This document shows, in pieces, positions 9,528 through 24,601 of a stretch of 64,000 nt of DNA. The notes below the pieces were generated by a model, which saw only the letters and a list, made by a program, of their open reading frames with translations, was not told where the DNA came from and did not search any database. Positions within the stretch are counted from its first letter, which is position 1, and every line of letters starts with the position of its first letter. The DNA comes from Ceratothoa steindachneri (taxonomy: Eukaryota; Arthropoda; Malacostraca; Isopoda; Cymothoidae), in contig OZ018318.1 in assembly GCA_963969495.1 (NCBI GenBank), positions 97,431,413 to 97,495,412 on the forward strand, in the 5' to 3' direction. The position numbers were made by a program, and so were the translations under genes.

Positions 9528-12500
9528 CAGATGTTGCATTACTTCTACTATGCTCCTAGCAAAATATGATGTTGAAATAAAAAATTTTAGAGACAAAACC
9601 CATTTTATTAATAAAAACTGTAAATTCTTGCGGCAAGTCAATATATACAATGATGTCATTTGTTCTTCAAGACTGCTTATATTTGCTCTAGAATGCTGCA
9701 AACAAAACTTGCGATTATATCTAGATTGATACCACTAAATCATTTTGCAATCGGCATCCACAACTGCTTAAATTTGAGGGCTTTTCTTTCTTAACAGACA
9801 GTTTGATTATCATCTATAAATTCTATATCGCATTCAAATCAGGCGAATTCCCGGGCAATGGGCGCATAAGTTTGACGTCATTTTCAGCCCAGAACTTTTT
9901 TCCCTCCAGTGAATGGACCAGGTGCGCCATTGTTTTGAGAAAATGCAGTTATTATCCTCAAATTACTCCTGTACTGATGGTAAAGGTTCTGATGAATCAT
10001 GATTTGGTAAATTCTTAGTTGATTACAGTTTTCGCGGGCAAAATTGTCAGTGCTTCAGTTGACTTAGATGAGAAGCAGCACCATACATGGAGAGTGTTTG
10101 GATGCGTTACTGTGGTCACGTCACACGATTTGTGTAAGCGTTTGCCTCATCTCTTTCCTTAAAAGAAACCATCCGGGTGGTTAAACAATCAGAAGGTTGC
10201 CTTGCAGTCTCTTCTTTAAATTCATGCAAAAGTGAAGTATATCTATAAGGTTCTTTAGGGTTAGATGATGCTTTTCACAGAAATACCGTTAATTAATTAA
10301 CCTCTAATAATTTAAATATGTATTTGAATTATTTTTCCTGTGACTTAAATTTTAAAACCTAATGAAAATTTGAAATATATATGTTAGTCTACAAACATAT
10401 GTCCACGATTGTGCATAAAGGGGGATTTATTGAGAAGAACATCAGTCACGAATAGGGTTTAAATTCGGGGTTCCCGTTTATTAAGGGGTTCTGAGAATCC
10501 CAGGATCTTGGATGCATTCCACGAATAATCCCGTGCTTTATTTTTTATTCTTTAATATTTTATTAACTATATTTTGCTGATAAATTATTTCAAACATAAA
10601 ATCAAAATTACTTTTTTAAATATAAACATACAGGCATTTTTACAGAATTTAGCAGTTTTTGCCAAAATGTGATCATATTTGTAAAGAAAGGGGTGTAGCT
10701 AGAAAATATTGAATGTGTAGAAGATATATAACTGCAGATCCTCTTTCTGGCATTGAGGCCGGGCGGGCCCACAGTCCAAGAGATGTCAGCTAAAGCAAGA
10801 TTTTAGACGTCACACTTAGCCATCCTTCTCCAGGGGATGAACTGGAACACAAATTAAATTTTATCTCTTTTCTGCAATCAAACTTAAAGAAAAGAAATTT
10901 GGGGTTAGAAAAAGGGGTCGGAGAAATGGAGGCATATTAAAATCCGCCAACCCAAACGGAGCCAAGAGGGAGAGTCAATCAATCGTCCATCCCCCACTAC
11001 TCCCGGCTTCAATCAGGGTTAAATGGGGGAAAGCTGATTGGCGACTAGCTTGCCCAATAGTTTGATAAGAGTCTTTTAAAGTATGTTGGAAAATTGCAAG
11101 TTTAGAATTAATAAAGGAGAGAAAGTCTCTATATGGTTTGAGCCTTCAGAGAACAGTTGGGCCGAGAAGGGGTGTCGTTCCTATATTGAATAGTATTGGT
11201 GCAGATGATTGTGCTCTGAGTTTAGAGATTAGTCTCCGCCACTTGGAAAAATGCGTCTGGTTTCTTTTTTTCAAATTATTAAATTGTTTTTCACTGCAAA
11301 TGGATAAATATAATATTTTTTTTTTTCTCGCGTAATTTAAATCCTTTTTCGAAATATTTAACAAGGTAAATTGATAAGGAAGCAATCTATTTTGCAAGTA
11401 AATTTAGTTGAAAAACTTTCTAGATTTAAAATGCAAATTAAGCACTCAAATAATTGAAAAACTTTCCCTTAGGAAATGTATATATATATATAAAGATATA
11501 TAATCTTCTAAATATTATTTACATTTAAGTTTACAAATCTACTCAGTTCTGAAACAGGTAAGCTTTGTAAGTACCTAACTGAGCTCTAGGAATATTCATA
11601 ATATTCATCTGGTCAATTAGTATAAAATAGTTGTATTTCTTTCCTCACATCAGTGAGACTATTTATGATATTTCTTAAATTTTTATTTCATAAGATTACT
11701 ATTTTAATTATAATTATTTACAAAATTAAAGCAGAGTTGCCTTGTCAATTTAATAAGATTCAATTAACTTGGGTAATAAAAATGTTAGAGAGCGTTCGTT
11801 ATTTTATATTAATTTCTTACCCGATTTTAAATATATCGCATTTAATGCGATACTAACAGTGCTTTTATAATTGATGAGTTACACAAACAAATGTTACAAT
11901 TTTTCCAAATAATGGAAGGTTTCCTAATAGTGTTAATTAAGAAAGAAATATTTCTATAGGCTAAATTCCAAATCAAAGAATAGTTATTCTGGTCCCCTAA
12001 AAAGCCTTTTTGCAATATACTGCCAAAGTGACGTTGAATAAACTTTTGAGGAAAGGAAAAAGCTGCCTGATTCTCTAAAAATTTGAAGAGACAATCAATC
12101 CGATATCCCTATAAACTAGCTATAATTACTATAATTGACTTTTGAATAGAAAAGCTTGTGGGTTGATTTTTATGTTATTTTCTTACATGAAGGCAAAATC
12201 TTAATTTTTACTTTGAAGGTTTCATTTGAGAAAGATTCTTATATTTGAAAATCCTTATACATCAGCAACTAGAGAATTCGATTTGTAAAAAAAGCCATGC
12301 TAACTTTGAGATGATAATTAGGGAGGTATAACTGTAGTAAATGTATTTATACTTAGGTATCCAAACCATTTTGCTCATTCCTGCGTATTTTAATTGAATT
12401 GTTCCACATTCTATTATAATCTGGAAACAAACACTCATAACCTTTCATAATAAATTCCGAATCAATTCTTTTGAACTTTTGAAACTAAAAGGAAATCTTC

Positions 12501-13379
12501 GGGAGAAGAAAATGCTGATAAATCTGATGTTTTGGAAGTAGAATAGGAGAGAAAATACATCTTCGGAATAGGCCCTCCCCACACTCATCTCACGAGTGAA
12601 AGAGGGGGTTATAGACATGCCCCAGTTGACCCAGATGCGGAAGCGTCGGCGGAAGACGATGAAGTTGGAGAGGAGGAGTAAAAGAATTGAAATGAGAGAA
12701 GAGAAGAAAGGTTGATCTATGTTCAACTTCTTCTCAGAAGATATATGGAGTTAAAAAACTCCATTTTTACCAACTACTGATTTTCTTTCATGGATTCCCC
12801 AAAAGAATCGCTCTTAGCTCGTTTATTCCATTTTATTCGTTCAATTTCATAAAGATAGCGAGACAGGTACCAAATGACTGTTCGCCCTTTTTCAGTTCCT
12901 CTTTCATTCATGTATATATTGTGGTATTCATGCTGTTTTATGTATTTAATTTACATCAGCTCATGTTGATTTTCGTTTGCTGCCTTCATGTTTTGTATGT
13001 TGTGGGGTTTTATTTGTTAGTATTATTTTATCATGTAATTTTTGACTTTTCACTTTGATAATTTTAACTTTAAGTTTAGTACTTCGCTTTAATTATGGAC
13101 GGGAAACTTAACTTTACATAACTTCAGTTATATCAGTTCACTTTTATTTGTTTACTTTCCACTTCACTTTTGATATAGGAGTTTGATTTTATCAACTAAT
13201 CACTTTTCTCACTTGATAGCCAATTTTGGGTAACCTTGTTCACTTAAGCTCTGCTTCTGCGATTAACTTATCGGTATTTCTAGATGGTTGTTTTTGTGGG
13301 TAATTATTTTATTGGTAGGCTTATATGGCCTTATCGTTTTAATTTTTTATTTGGTTTAATTTTTTCTTCATTTTATCAT
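9528..13379. other. AT-rich DNA without recognisable genes
   Basis: Small open frames occur but none shows a motif or coding-like composition. A GC-richer patch at about 10740-11050 (GGCCGGGCGGGCCCACAGTC) is unexplained. A short (TA)n run lies at about 11478-11493. Nothing else was identified. Confidence 0.4.
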
Positions 13380-14485
13380 TGATGAATTTACTTAAGGTAA
13401 ACAACGGTGCTTCTTCATCTGTTAGCTCTGGTCTTCCACTAGGGACTCGACTGTTAATGGATTTTCTACTTCGATGAAGGTGGGTTCTGCAAATATTGGT
13501 GGACGTGCTTCTATTTTCCTCTGCCCTTTAATTGGTGTTGATATTGAGCAGATCTTACCGTCCTTTTGATGTAGACTTCTCGGACTTATTTTCTCTCTTC
13601 TCCGCGTATTGGTAATTAATTACAGAGCATTGTTTTGTATTTCTGGAGTTTCGTTATTTATCCTTGCTTTACTGTTGATTGGGATGGGGTGGTAGTTTCT
13701 CTAGAGTTCCAGCGATTTGGGCTCTGTTTCAATTTTGATATGAATAGGAGGGCATATGAGCCTCTCCTTTTTATTGCTAGGTATATTTTCTTTTCGTTTT
13801 TCATGTATAACCTTCTTAAGCTGTAAAGAACGTTTAGTATTTGTGTTGCCTTGTTTTTTTTTTATCTTATGTGATTTTAATGCTTCGAGTTGTTCTTTTT
13901 AATACTAACACTTTGTCGAGTGAATGGTATCTGTAAGTTTGATCTTCTAGTTATGCTACCTTGTTCCTGAAAATTTGGCCTATTGCAACTTTTCATCTGT
14001 TATTTCTTTTCTTTCAGTCCTTATCGAAGCTGTTGTTGTTAGTAATTTCTTTTACTGTCGTCCTCTCTTAAAACCATTTGTTTCTATAGGTTGTGACGAA
14101 GGTTTAACTTATTCGGTACTTGATCTGTATGTATAATCAATCAGAATTATTTGATAGCAGATCCGCTATATATATTTGAATACAGTGTTGCGTTGCTGTA
14201 GCACCCTTGTGGGAGTCCAGTTTAAATTCTGGTCATTTGTATTTATTAATCATCACGTATGCTTTTCTGAGTGTGATGCAATCCCTTGGAATTCTCTTCA
14301 GGTTGCTATCCATCTGGAGATATAAGATTTAATAGGGGATTCCTCCTACTAGTAATTTGTTAAAAGTCTTTATTTTCGTCTCTTGGGACCGGTTTGATGT
14401 AGTTATTATTATGTTAATAAGCCAAGTGCGAATGTGGTGTCTCCTTCTTTCTTGAATTAGAAATGGTAATCAGTATATATAATTT
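13380..14485. other. T-rich interval, nothing recognised
   Basis: Plus-strand T-rich sequence that could be a decayed minus-strand LINE. I could not identify a conserved motif in it. Confidence 0.35.
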
Positions 14486-14560
14486 TTCGCTATATAAGAA
14501 AAGAACATAAGAAAAGATGGAGACTGCAAAAGACCATTCATGGCCTACACTTGGCAGTAT
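14486..14560 (-). repeat. possible LINE 3' tail, (TTCTTATG)n type
   Basis: The plus strand reads AAGAACATAAGAAAAGATGG, followed by GACTGCAAAAGACCA and GGCCTACACTTGGCAG. From memory, very similar phrases mark the 3' end of a LINE abundant in crustacean genomes, where the tail is a TTCTTATG repeat on the coding strand. If correct, the element lies on the minus strand with its body to the right. This is memory-based and weak. Confidence 0.3.
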
Positions 14561-15299
14561 ATTCTTTGTCTTCGATAAAGAATTTTTTGGAGTAAGTTGC
14601 TCGTGAAATTCAAAAGTGATATTAGCATGTAACTGTTGCGATGGCTAGGGAGTTTACCTGGTCTCAAAAATAAAGTACTTTGGCTAACTTGTTGTTAGCT
14701 ATGAAATAACTGGTACTTAGGTACGCATTATAGATGTGCTTCAATGTTCGCAAGATGATGTCTGGGGCTTTTGTGAAACTTATTCAGGTTACTTCTGAGG
14801 GTCCATCCCTTTTTTCTTGAATGTATAGATTGTTCTTTTTATTTCTTATGTTATTATATTGAACCATGTAACGAGAAATTATACCCTTTCTTGTCATCAA
14901 GCTATTGGTGCTGGGGATATATTTTCGATGATGTCCTAATTAAGTCTGAACCATTTAATCTATATCTTGAGTAAATACTTCCTTCTTTTCCAGTGATATG
15001 AAAGACAGAATTCAGTGTGCGAAAAATATTTCAGCTTTCGTCCTATTTTCTTTAATCCCCCTCTTACCGGTGGTTGTTTAATGCTATTTTCCTTTAAGTG
15101 GGACCACACTTGATTCTGTTTATTACTCACCAATTTTTTCAGATTATTATATTAGGTTGATTTTTTCTATTAGGCTATCTCTTTTATATCTTTGTTGCTA
15201 TTCTCTATGATGCCTTAGTACGTTCCTCTTTCTCAGCGCAGTAAGTCTTTTCTTTGCGGTCTGAGGAGCTTTATTACATCTTATATTTTGATTAGTACT

Positions 15300-15480
15300 T
15301 TATTTTTTCTCTTCATTTCTACCCTCCATTGAGGGTGAGGAAGAACACTGAATCTCATCCTGAGGATATTTATTTCGGCAATGGTGTAGATTGGACATGT
15401 TAATATTAAGCTTTTCGCTTCGATCTTTTCCAGGATTGCATCTGAAACATCGTATGAGATGAAGTTTGGGAGTTCATAGT
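15300..15480 (-). pseudogene. unidentified coding-like fragment, about 60 codons
   Basis: The minus strand is open from about 15480 to 15300 and reads YELPNFISYDVSDAILEKIE, then ILTCPIYTIAEINILRM and LPHPQWRVEMKRKN. Composition looks protein-like, but I do not recognise the family. It could be part of the LINE whose tail may lie at 14.49 kb. No catalytic motif is visible. Confidence 0.3.
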
Positions 15481-15738
15481 TGTAACTTTCCTAGTTAGCT
15501 CTTTTATATTATCTCATCAAAGGCTCTAGCACTTGCATTGGATATTGATTCATAAACAGTGATGATTAAACATGGTGAATACATAGTTATCGGATGTTAA
15601 ATGGCATAATGTGGCTGATTAATGCTTAAATTGACATCTGACTTTCATAATTCATCGCATCATCTCTTGTCACACATGTCCAAAGTCTGGTTCTATTCTC
15701 TTGAAAGTATATAAGTTTATATATATTTATTTATATAT

Positions 15739-18526
<2,788 letters not shown>

Positions 18527-18545
<19 letters not shown>

Positions 18546-18571
18546 GTTACTGAAATTAATTCTCTGGTTCC
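18527..18571. repeat. short inverted repeat at the truncated end of PLE 2
   Basis: GGACCAGAGAATT near 18528 is mirrored by AATTCTCTGGTTCC near 18557, with about 17 bases between. It places the same PLE codons head to head, as in a twin-priming inversion junction or a small fold-back. Confidence 0.6.
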
Positions 18572-18829
18572 CTTTAATAAATGAGCTGTTTGGCTCATTC
18601 TAGCACACGCTCTCTAGTATCCATAGTATCCAAGTGCTTTTTGTGGATTCATATTTACAAAGATGTAATAACTCTTGTTCTATCTTGCATGTCCTCCCAA
18701 CGAAATGCGCAAGAACAAATAACCAAACCGCAATTCAGGCAATTTTCTCTGCAGGACTCGAGGCTAATTTAGAAGCAATTAGACGCCATAGTCCCTACAG
18801 TCAACCATATGAGTTTAACGAACTATTAT
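18572..18829 (+). other. open frame of unknown nature interrupted by a MITE
   Basis: A plus-strand frame (about 18634-18849) reads ARTNNQTAIQAIFSAGLEAN and SQPYEFNELLSV, then runs into the MITE that starts at 18830. The text looks protein-like but the family is unknown. If coding, the MITE insertion truncated it. Confidence 0.3.
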
Positions 18830-19292
18830 CAGTGGCGGATCAAGGATAAAAACTTTAAGGGTGTCACCCTAATTCCTCCCTCTCAAGAGTCTTAGAAAAG
18901 GTCATTAATAATCAATGAAGGTTATCTTACACCGTATTGATAATAAATAACAGTATCTCACACAGGAGCGAGCATTAACTCTCTCAGATCCACTTTTTTT
19001 GCACATGAGAAAATTGTGAATGTTAGTTTATTGTAGTTTTGGACATCAGCTAAGGTATAAAACTGAATTTAATAATTACTTTTAAGATTTACCTGCATTT
19101 TAGACATGTACCATATAAGATAACTCGATCCAGTGATTTAAAAAATGGTTGCTTATATATATTTTTTAAATTTACATAACTATTTTCGAATAGCATATTG
19201 TCTTAAAAAAAGGAAATATGAAAATAAGACGATGTGAAATTTGGTGGAGGGTTTCAGCACGCTAGACCCTACCCCCCCTGGATCTGTGCCTA
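18830..19292. mobile_element. hAT-like MITE
   Basis: The left end CAGTGGCGGATCAAGG and the right end CCCCTGGATCTGTGCCT are imperfect inverted repeats of the CAGTGGCGGATCC type seen in hAT transposons. They are flanked by ACTATTAT (18822-18829) and ACCATTAT (19293-19300), an 8-bp duplication with one mismatch, the size hAT transposases make. At 463 bp with no transposase it is non-autonomous. Confidence 0.6.
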
Positions 19293-19300
19293 CCATTATC

Positions 19301-20079
19301 TATCGTGGATAGTTATATAGAAAATTGGGCGAGGTTGCACTTTTACGCGTTTTAATCTATTCAAGCGATTGCACATGGATAGTTTGCAATGTACGAAGTA
19401 CCAAAATATTCGACTAATTTTTCGTTCTCACTTACTCTATGACCTCACTAGGAATTTAGATATTCACCATTTTTTCACTCTTTATTTGAAATCTTAGGGC
19501 AAATAATATCAGTAAGTAGTTCATCCTACGCTCAACTGCTCTTAGCTTTCCGGTTCTAAACCTAATCAATAGTACAATAAATTACCATGGGTACTTTTTG
19601 CTTACCACTCTCAAATTAAGGAGAACTTTGGTACATCACCAGCACAGTCATAATGCGATTACTCTATTTTCTTCCTTCTACACTTTCTAATTCATTAGAT
19701 GCCTCCCTTTCCCTCAGTGAATTTGCTAAAAACTCATATGGGAGAATTGCGCCTCGCGTCATCGCGCAAACATCCTTCCGATCGGAAGCTGCACGTTCCT
19801 AAAATTCTCCAAATTAGAGCCATGTGTTTGTTAAAAATAAAAAACTCCAATAAATTTCTTAGAAAATGCAAAAATACAGTTCTCTTTTACGACCAGGGAG
19901 CGCCTTAGATTTCTTTTAAACGACATTCCTCGTTAACCTAACGCCAGCTTTTCCCAGGACGGCCTACGGCACAAATCTAATATCTTTCCTAACCGGAATA
20001 GCACCTTTGGCGTCTGGGAGAAAGGGGATATGCTGGTCCAGTTGTTTATTCCCCGCTCTATTCGAAACTTGTTTGAGAA
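19301..20079. other. intergenic, nothing recognised
   Basis: Short frames only. A slightly GC-richer part near 19740-20040 has no identifiable motif. Confidence 0.4.
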
Positions 20080-20080
20080 T

Positions 20081-20112
<32 letters not shown>
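20080..20112. repeat. (CA)n(TA)n microsatellite
   Basis: ACACACAC runs into about 24 bases of TA, directly abutting the fold-back that starts at 20113. Confidence 0.9.
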
Positions 20113-20490
20113 CAATTTATTTGCGAAACAAGGTTTCGACGGAAACATAAGTCATCTTCAAGTGCTAGCAAACTAATGAATGCAAAGTGATGTTTAGTTT
20201 AAGGACACAAATTTACAAGTCAGAATGTAATTAGAAAGAGGGCTGTATGGAGCTTCCCCGTTTTTTATTAGAGGCCAAACGAGACTTCTGCTTATCAAGT
20301 GATGCAATTCAACACTAATCCCTTGATAAGCAAAGACTCTTCTGGCCTCTGATAAAAAATGCCGAAGTTCCATACCGCTCCCCCGCCACACCCCTATAAT
20401 TACATTCCAACTTGCAAATTTGTGTGTTCTTAGGCTCAATATATATTTGCATTCATTAGTTTGCCAGAGATTGAAGATGCCAGATGTTAT
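20113..20490. mobile_element. fold-back related to the DIRS-like termini
   Basis: The left tip GCGAAACAAGGTTTCGACGG (20123) and TCATCTTCAA resemble the inverted tip of the DIRS-like element at 58223-58303. Arms at about 20149-20316 and 20317-20486 are inverted copies of each other: AAACTAATGAATGCAAA, ACAAATTTACAAGT, GAATGTAATTA, TTTTTTATTAGAGGCCA and TTGCTTATCAAG recur in reverse complement. The right-arm segment CACTAATCCCTTGATAAGC onward also matches 55152-55235 inside the left terminus of the DIRS-like element. No coding content is visible. Confidence 0.7.
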
Positions 20491-20686
20491 TTAGCTAAGT
20501 TCTTTTGATGACACATGTTTAAATCCAACTCCTTTATTCATTTTCATATAACGATTAAAATAATATGCCCTATTGTCCGTTTCTATATCTGTCATTTTCT
20601 TTCTTAAACTTTAATGGTCCACGTAATTAATTTCCTTAGCGTTTTTCCGGGTTGTGTTACCAATTTTCATTTCTTTGGGCCTTTAA

Positions 20687-20712
20687 ATATATATATATAT
20701 ATATATATATAA
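20687..20712. repeat. (TA)n microsatellite
   Basis: About 26 bases of TA, abutting the 3' end of the PLE remnant that extends to the right. Confidence 0.95.
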
Positions 20713-21650
20713 ACAGGATGACCAGACTAGGACAGAGGCGGAGATGCTTCATAACATTTATTTCACACGTTTCAAGATTATAACTAACCCCATCATCACT
20801 GCTTAGGAGAGAATGCAAAATACACTTAAATATATACATAAAAAGTTAAAGCATGCAATAAAATTGTGAAACATGAATATTAAATGTGAGACGACTTTAT
20901 CATATTATAAATATGGAGGAAAAAAAACAAAACCAACGAGTGAATTTCTAAAGAATAGGAAGGAAATTAAATGACAGTGGTTTTTATTGTTGCATTCCCC
21001 CCAAAAAGAAAACAATGTGAAATTTAACAAATTAGCATGATTTTAATGAGTCACTATATTAAATAGGACAGATAATGAGTTATTATTTAGACTGGGTTGA
21101 AGTTTTGTAATATAAATTGCATCTAGCAGCTAAAGGTTCAAGATTTTTCTAACCGCCTTTAGTATCGTTTAGTTCTCGAGTGTAGCCCTAGAACCACATT
21201 GTGTCAGATGGTTTCAAATTAAAGATAGATCAAGTTTTGAAAGGGGCAGTCTATTTCTTCCAGATCTACCCATATGCTGCATGAAGCGGGAGTAAAGCGT
21301 ATGCTTTGTTGCCGCCTTGTTAGTCCCACTTCATGCAGCATATGAGTAGATCTGAAAGAATTGGACTACACCTATCAAAACCTGATCCATCCCCAATTCG
21401 AAAAAATCTGTCACAATGTGGTTCTAGGGCTACACTCGAGAGCTTCATGATACTAAATGAGTTAAGAGATATCTTGGACCTTCACCTGCTAGAGGAAATT
21501 TATATTACCAAACTTCAACCCAGTCTAAATCATATTGAAACTAGCTTATAATGATTCACATATTAGTCAATTTATCATTATTATTATTTTTTCTACTCAT
21601 TTTGATATACCTTTTTGTCATAAATGGGACAAACCTGAAAGTTGTTGAAA
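20713..21650. mobile_element. PLE remnant arranged as a fold-back around a GIY-YIG tail
   Basis: Arms at about 21083-21293 (read minus) and 21327-21540 (read plus) are inverted copies of one coding segment, separated by only about 33 bases. Both encode a PLE-type nuclease tail: plus strand QCGSRATLESFMILNELRDI and LEEIYITKLQPSLNH, minus strand LLDAIYITKLQPSLNNN. Left of the left arm, the minus strand continues through a 3' UTR to 20713. The plus arm is open for 72 codons (21333-21551); the minus arm has stops. No RT domain is present. Confidence 0.7.
20769..20801 (-). ncRNA. hammerhead-ribozyme-like core (candidate)
   Basis: The minus strand reads GTGATGA, then a hairpin that can pair GGTTA with TAATC around a 4-base loop, then GAAACGT. 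This resembles the CUGAUGA-helix II-GAAAC core of hammerhead ribozymes, which are known in terminal repeats of Penelope-like elements. The first core base is G rather than C, and I did not establish helices I and III or the cleavage site, so this is only a candidate. Confidence 0.35.
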
Positions 21651-23880
21651 ATTAAATAAATGTGTTTTATTTTTTCCAGGTATTAGATAAATATAGAAGC
21701 CGCTAAATTATGAGGATAGAGACAAATGAGAAATAAGGTTTCAAATATATCTTTGAACAAAATAGAAATTAAGCATTAAAAGTAATTTGTTTTGACTTTA
21801 AAAAGGACAAAAATAGTTGGGTTCATATTAAAATAAGGGACAAAAATGGGGAAATTAAGGTAAACCGAAACGAAAAAAATCTATACAAGTGACTTTTACT
21901 TGTGAAGAGAGTGATTCTATTAATTAAGGTAAGTATCTAAAATACTGTGTAATAAGAAATTAACAAGTTACAGGATAAAGCTAGGCTTCTTTAATTAACA
22001 TTATTCTTGATCACCTTGATAGTTTGAACCCAGTAGAAGCTGTTATTTATGATAACACCATTTTTACTACTTGAATTTCAAATAGAGTAGTGACTTATTT
22101 AGATTGTAAAGTGAAGAAAACTTAATTTACTTAGGTGTACCCTCCACTTTAATGAATTAACTTTAATCAATTTTTTGTCAATAAAGCTCGACACACCATT
22201 GATCTAAAGTTGTATTCTGGGCCCATTGTTAAAGCTGCCGATCATGAAAATAATGAAAAGACCCCACTCAACATTTTTCCCATATATTCAACCGTTGAAT
22301 TCCTAACATAAGTGATCTAAGTATAAATGAATGACTTCTTTATGAGTATTTAGAAGGAAACAAGTCTATAAGGTATTTTAGAAGTTGTTTTTCAGAATGT
22401 ATTGACGAATCAGTCATTTCAAATGGCTGAGAACTGCTGTTAAAATTCTTTTTCTTTATACAAGAACTGAAAATCCGAGACCAGAATTGATTATAATTAT
22501 AACTTTCATCCATGAGGTCTATGAGAGAATGTGGTTTTTCATTAGGAAGATGAAATTTTATATACTGCATCGCAGGTTTAGTTTTCCCTGTGCTATAAAA
22601 AGAATGCCGTTACTGTGGAGCCAGAGCTATTCCTTGTCTATTTGTTGCCTAGGTCTGATCAGGATTACACAGAAAAGGCTTTGAAACTTTTCTTTAATGT
22701 AATGGAAAGTCCCCTTGCTAGTCCCCTTGTAAGACTGGTTAAGGAATCAGACTCAACAGGATACCAGAGATCAGTTTTATATTCAGATCGATAGGAAGAA
22801 TTAGTTGACATCAGCAACATTTAAGTTTATTAAGCTGAAGATGAATTACAGCTAGGAAAATATGATCGAGGTCCTTACAAGCCGCAAAAGTTCATGATTA
22901 ATAGCCAAAAGTAATGAAACTGCTTTCAAAATTATTTATCAGAGATATAAAACTTATTTTCATCATTTCTTAGATACATATATTATAATCTACCATTGAG
23001 AACTATATTTATTAGGAAAAGCAATGAGAAATTTATTAATTTTTGTATATGATAATAATTTTAAATAGGTTTGAAATAAATTTACATTTAATCTATAATA
23101 TTACCTGTACGCGAATATTATAGACCATTAAGTCATATTCTTCTAAACTCTCTCTCTTTATACTCTCTCCTGATATAGAAATACGACATTTGGAAAGAAT
23201 GTACAGAACTCTCTCAGTTCAAAGTAAATGAATATTTTGCTAAACTAAAATTATTTTTGTAATGTAGGGAGTTAATGTAAACAAAATCTCACTTAAGTTT
23301 GTGTCAACTATTTAATTTGTGTTAACGACAGGCTTCTAACTATTTTCATGAGAATCAGCAGGAAGAAAAGGAGGTCACTTGGTTATGAAAAGTTATACTC
23401 CTACTCGAATTAATAGATGTTAGGAGGAGTCAGTGTTGAGAGAGGGAGAAATACTTGTCGTTAACATAGAATCGTAAATGCGCTAGGAGAATAGGTCAAG
23501 GGTAGTCTTGAGAAATTTCTAATTCTTATTCGAAATATCAAGTTTAGCTTATAAAGCACGTGGCAAACAAAAGGAAACTCTCTTCGAAAGCAATCTCCCT
23601 TTCTTAAGCGTACCGGTCTTCTAATGTAATTGGCGTGGTATGACATTACATTATATCAATACCATATTATATCTATGGGGGAGGGACCAATAACTTTAAG
23701 GCAAACAGACAAGGAACGGAACGCCACGAGTTTCGACGCGCGGAACAGCGAGAAAGAGTGCAATGAGGTCAGGCAAAATTTGCGCGATAACAAAGCTCAG
23801 TTATTTAAAGAGGCATGTACAAAAATATAATTTTATTTACATAAAATAAGAGAATAAATAGGCAAAATTAAATTGGTAAA
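21651..23880. other. AT-rich DNA, nothing recognised
   Basis: No conserved protein motif, RNA gene or transposon end was recognised. The frames present are short. Confidence 0.45.
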
Positions 23881-23901
23881 TAATGGGGGAATTGCAGAGT
23901 T

Positions 23902-24501
23902 ATGCGTCAGACTCTGAAGTTAAAAATTAATGTATTACAGAAGGAGACTATTCTAATGGGGAGGATTAACTCAATTGGTTTGCTAAAGGGGAAGAGAGGT
24001 TGGCTTACAAAGGATTTCGGTAGAGACGTCAGGTTAAGGCTTCACGAATGTCTTCTGCAGGCAATAAACGTGATGGCGAGGGCGCTCGGAGCTCCTGAGC
24101 GGAAAGTTAACGTGAAGACGGTTCTCCTAAAAGGAGGGGGCGGTAACGTCCCGTCCAGGGAAGAGTATTTCGGCCACCCGAAAATAAGATGCGAACGAGG
24201 AGGGCTTGGACAGGAGTTGATAATTGGAGTCGGAAAAACGTTCGGTGTCGATCGTAAAATGGAATTACCTCACTGGCTAGGGCTAATTCCAACACATATA
24301 AAGTTCAGCCTTCACTTGGCTTTGTTGTTAGCACCTGACTTGGAACTAGGGGAAGGTTCTTGGGTCCGGGCGAGACTCCTCAACTCAGTGTCTCCCACAT
24401 GGAAGACGAGCACTATATATATCCGAAGCTTCCCCCGCGGGGGTGGGAGAAACAGTGCTACTCTCGAATGGCCTCGAATCTTCACGCCGAGGCGATTCTA
24501 G
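23902..24501 (+). other. uninterrupted 199-codon frame in a GC-richer island, unidentified
   Basis: An open frame from ATG at 23902 to TAG at 24499-24501 lies in a patch visibly richer in G and C than its flanks. I recognise no domain; the product would be basic and Gly/Arg-rich toward the end. The minus strand offers another reading: a TATA-like GGATATATATAG (plus 24411-24422 region) and an AATAAAATTATA signal (plus 23827-23838) lie in the order expected of an LTR. So the island may be a solo LTR on the minus strand rather than a gene. No splice or start context decides this. Confidence 0.3.
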
Positions 24502-24601
24502 CCCGCGTAAAGGTGGTCCGTGGTGGACGTGGTTCCAGGCTACCGCTTGTGGATGGGGGAGGGGGGCTTACCAATTTAGGTCTAACCAAATTCTAAAATC
24601 T

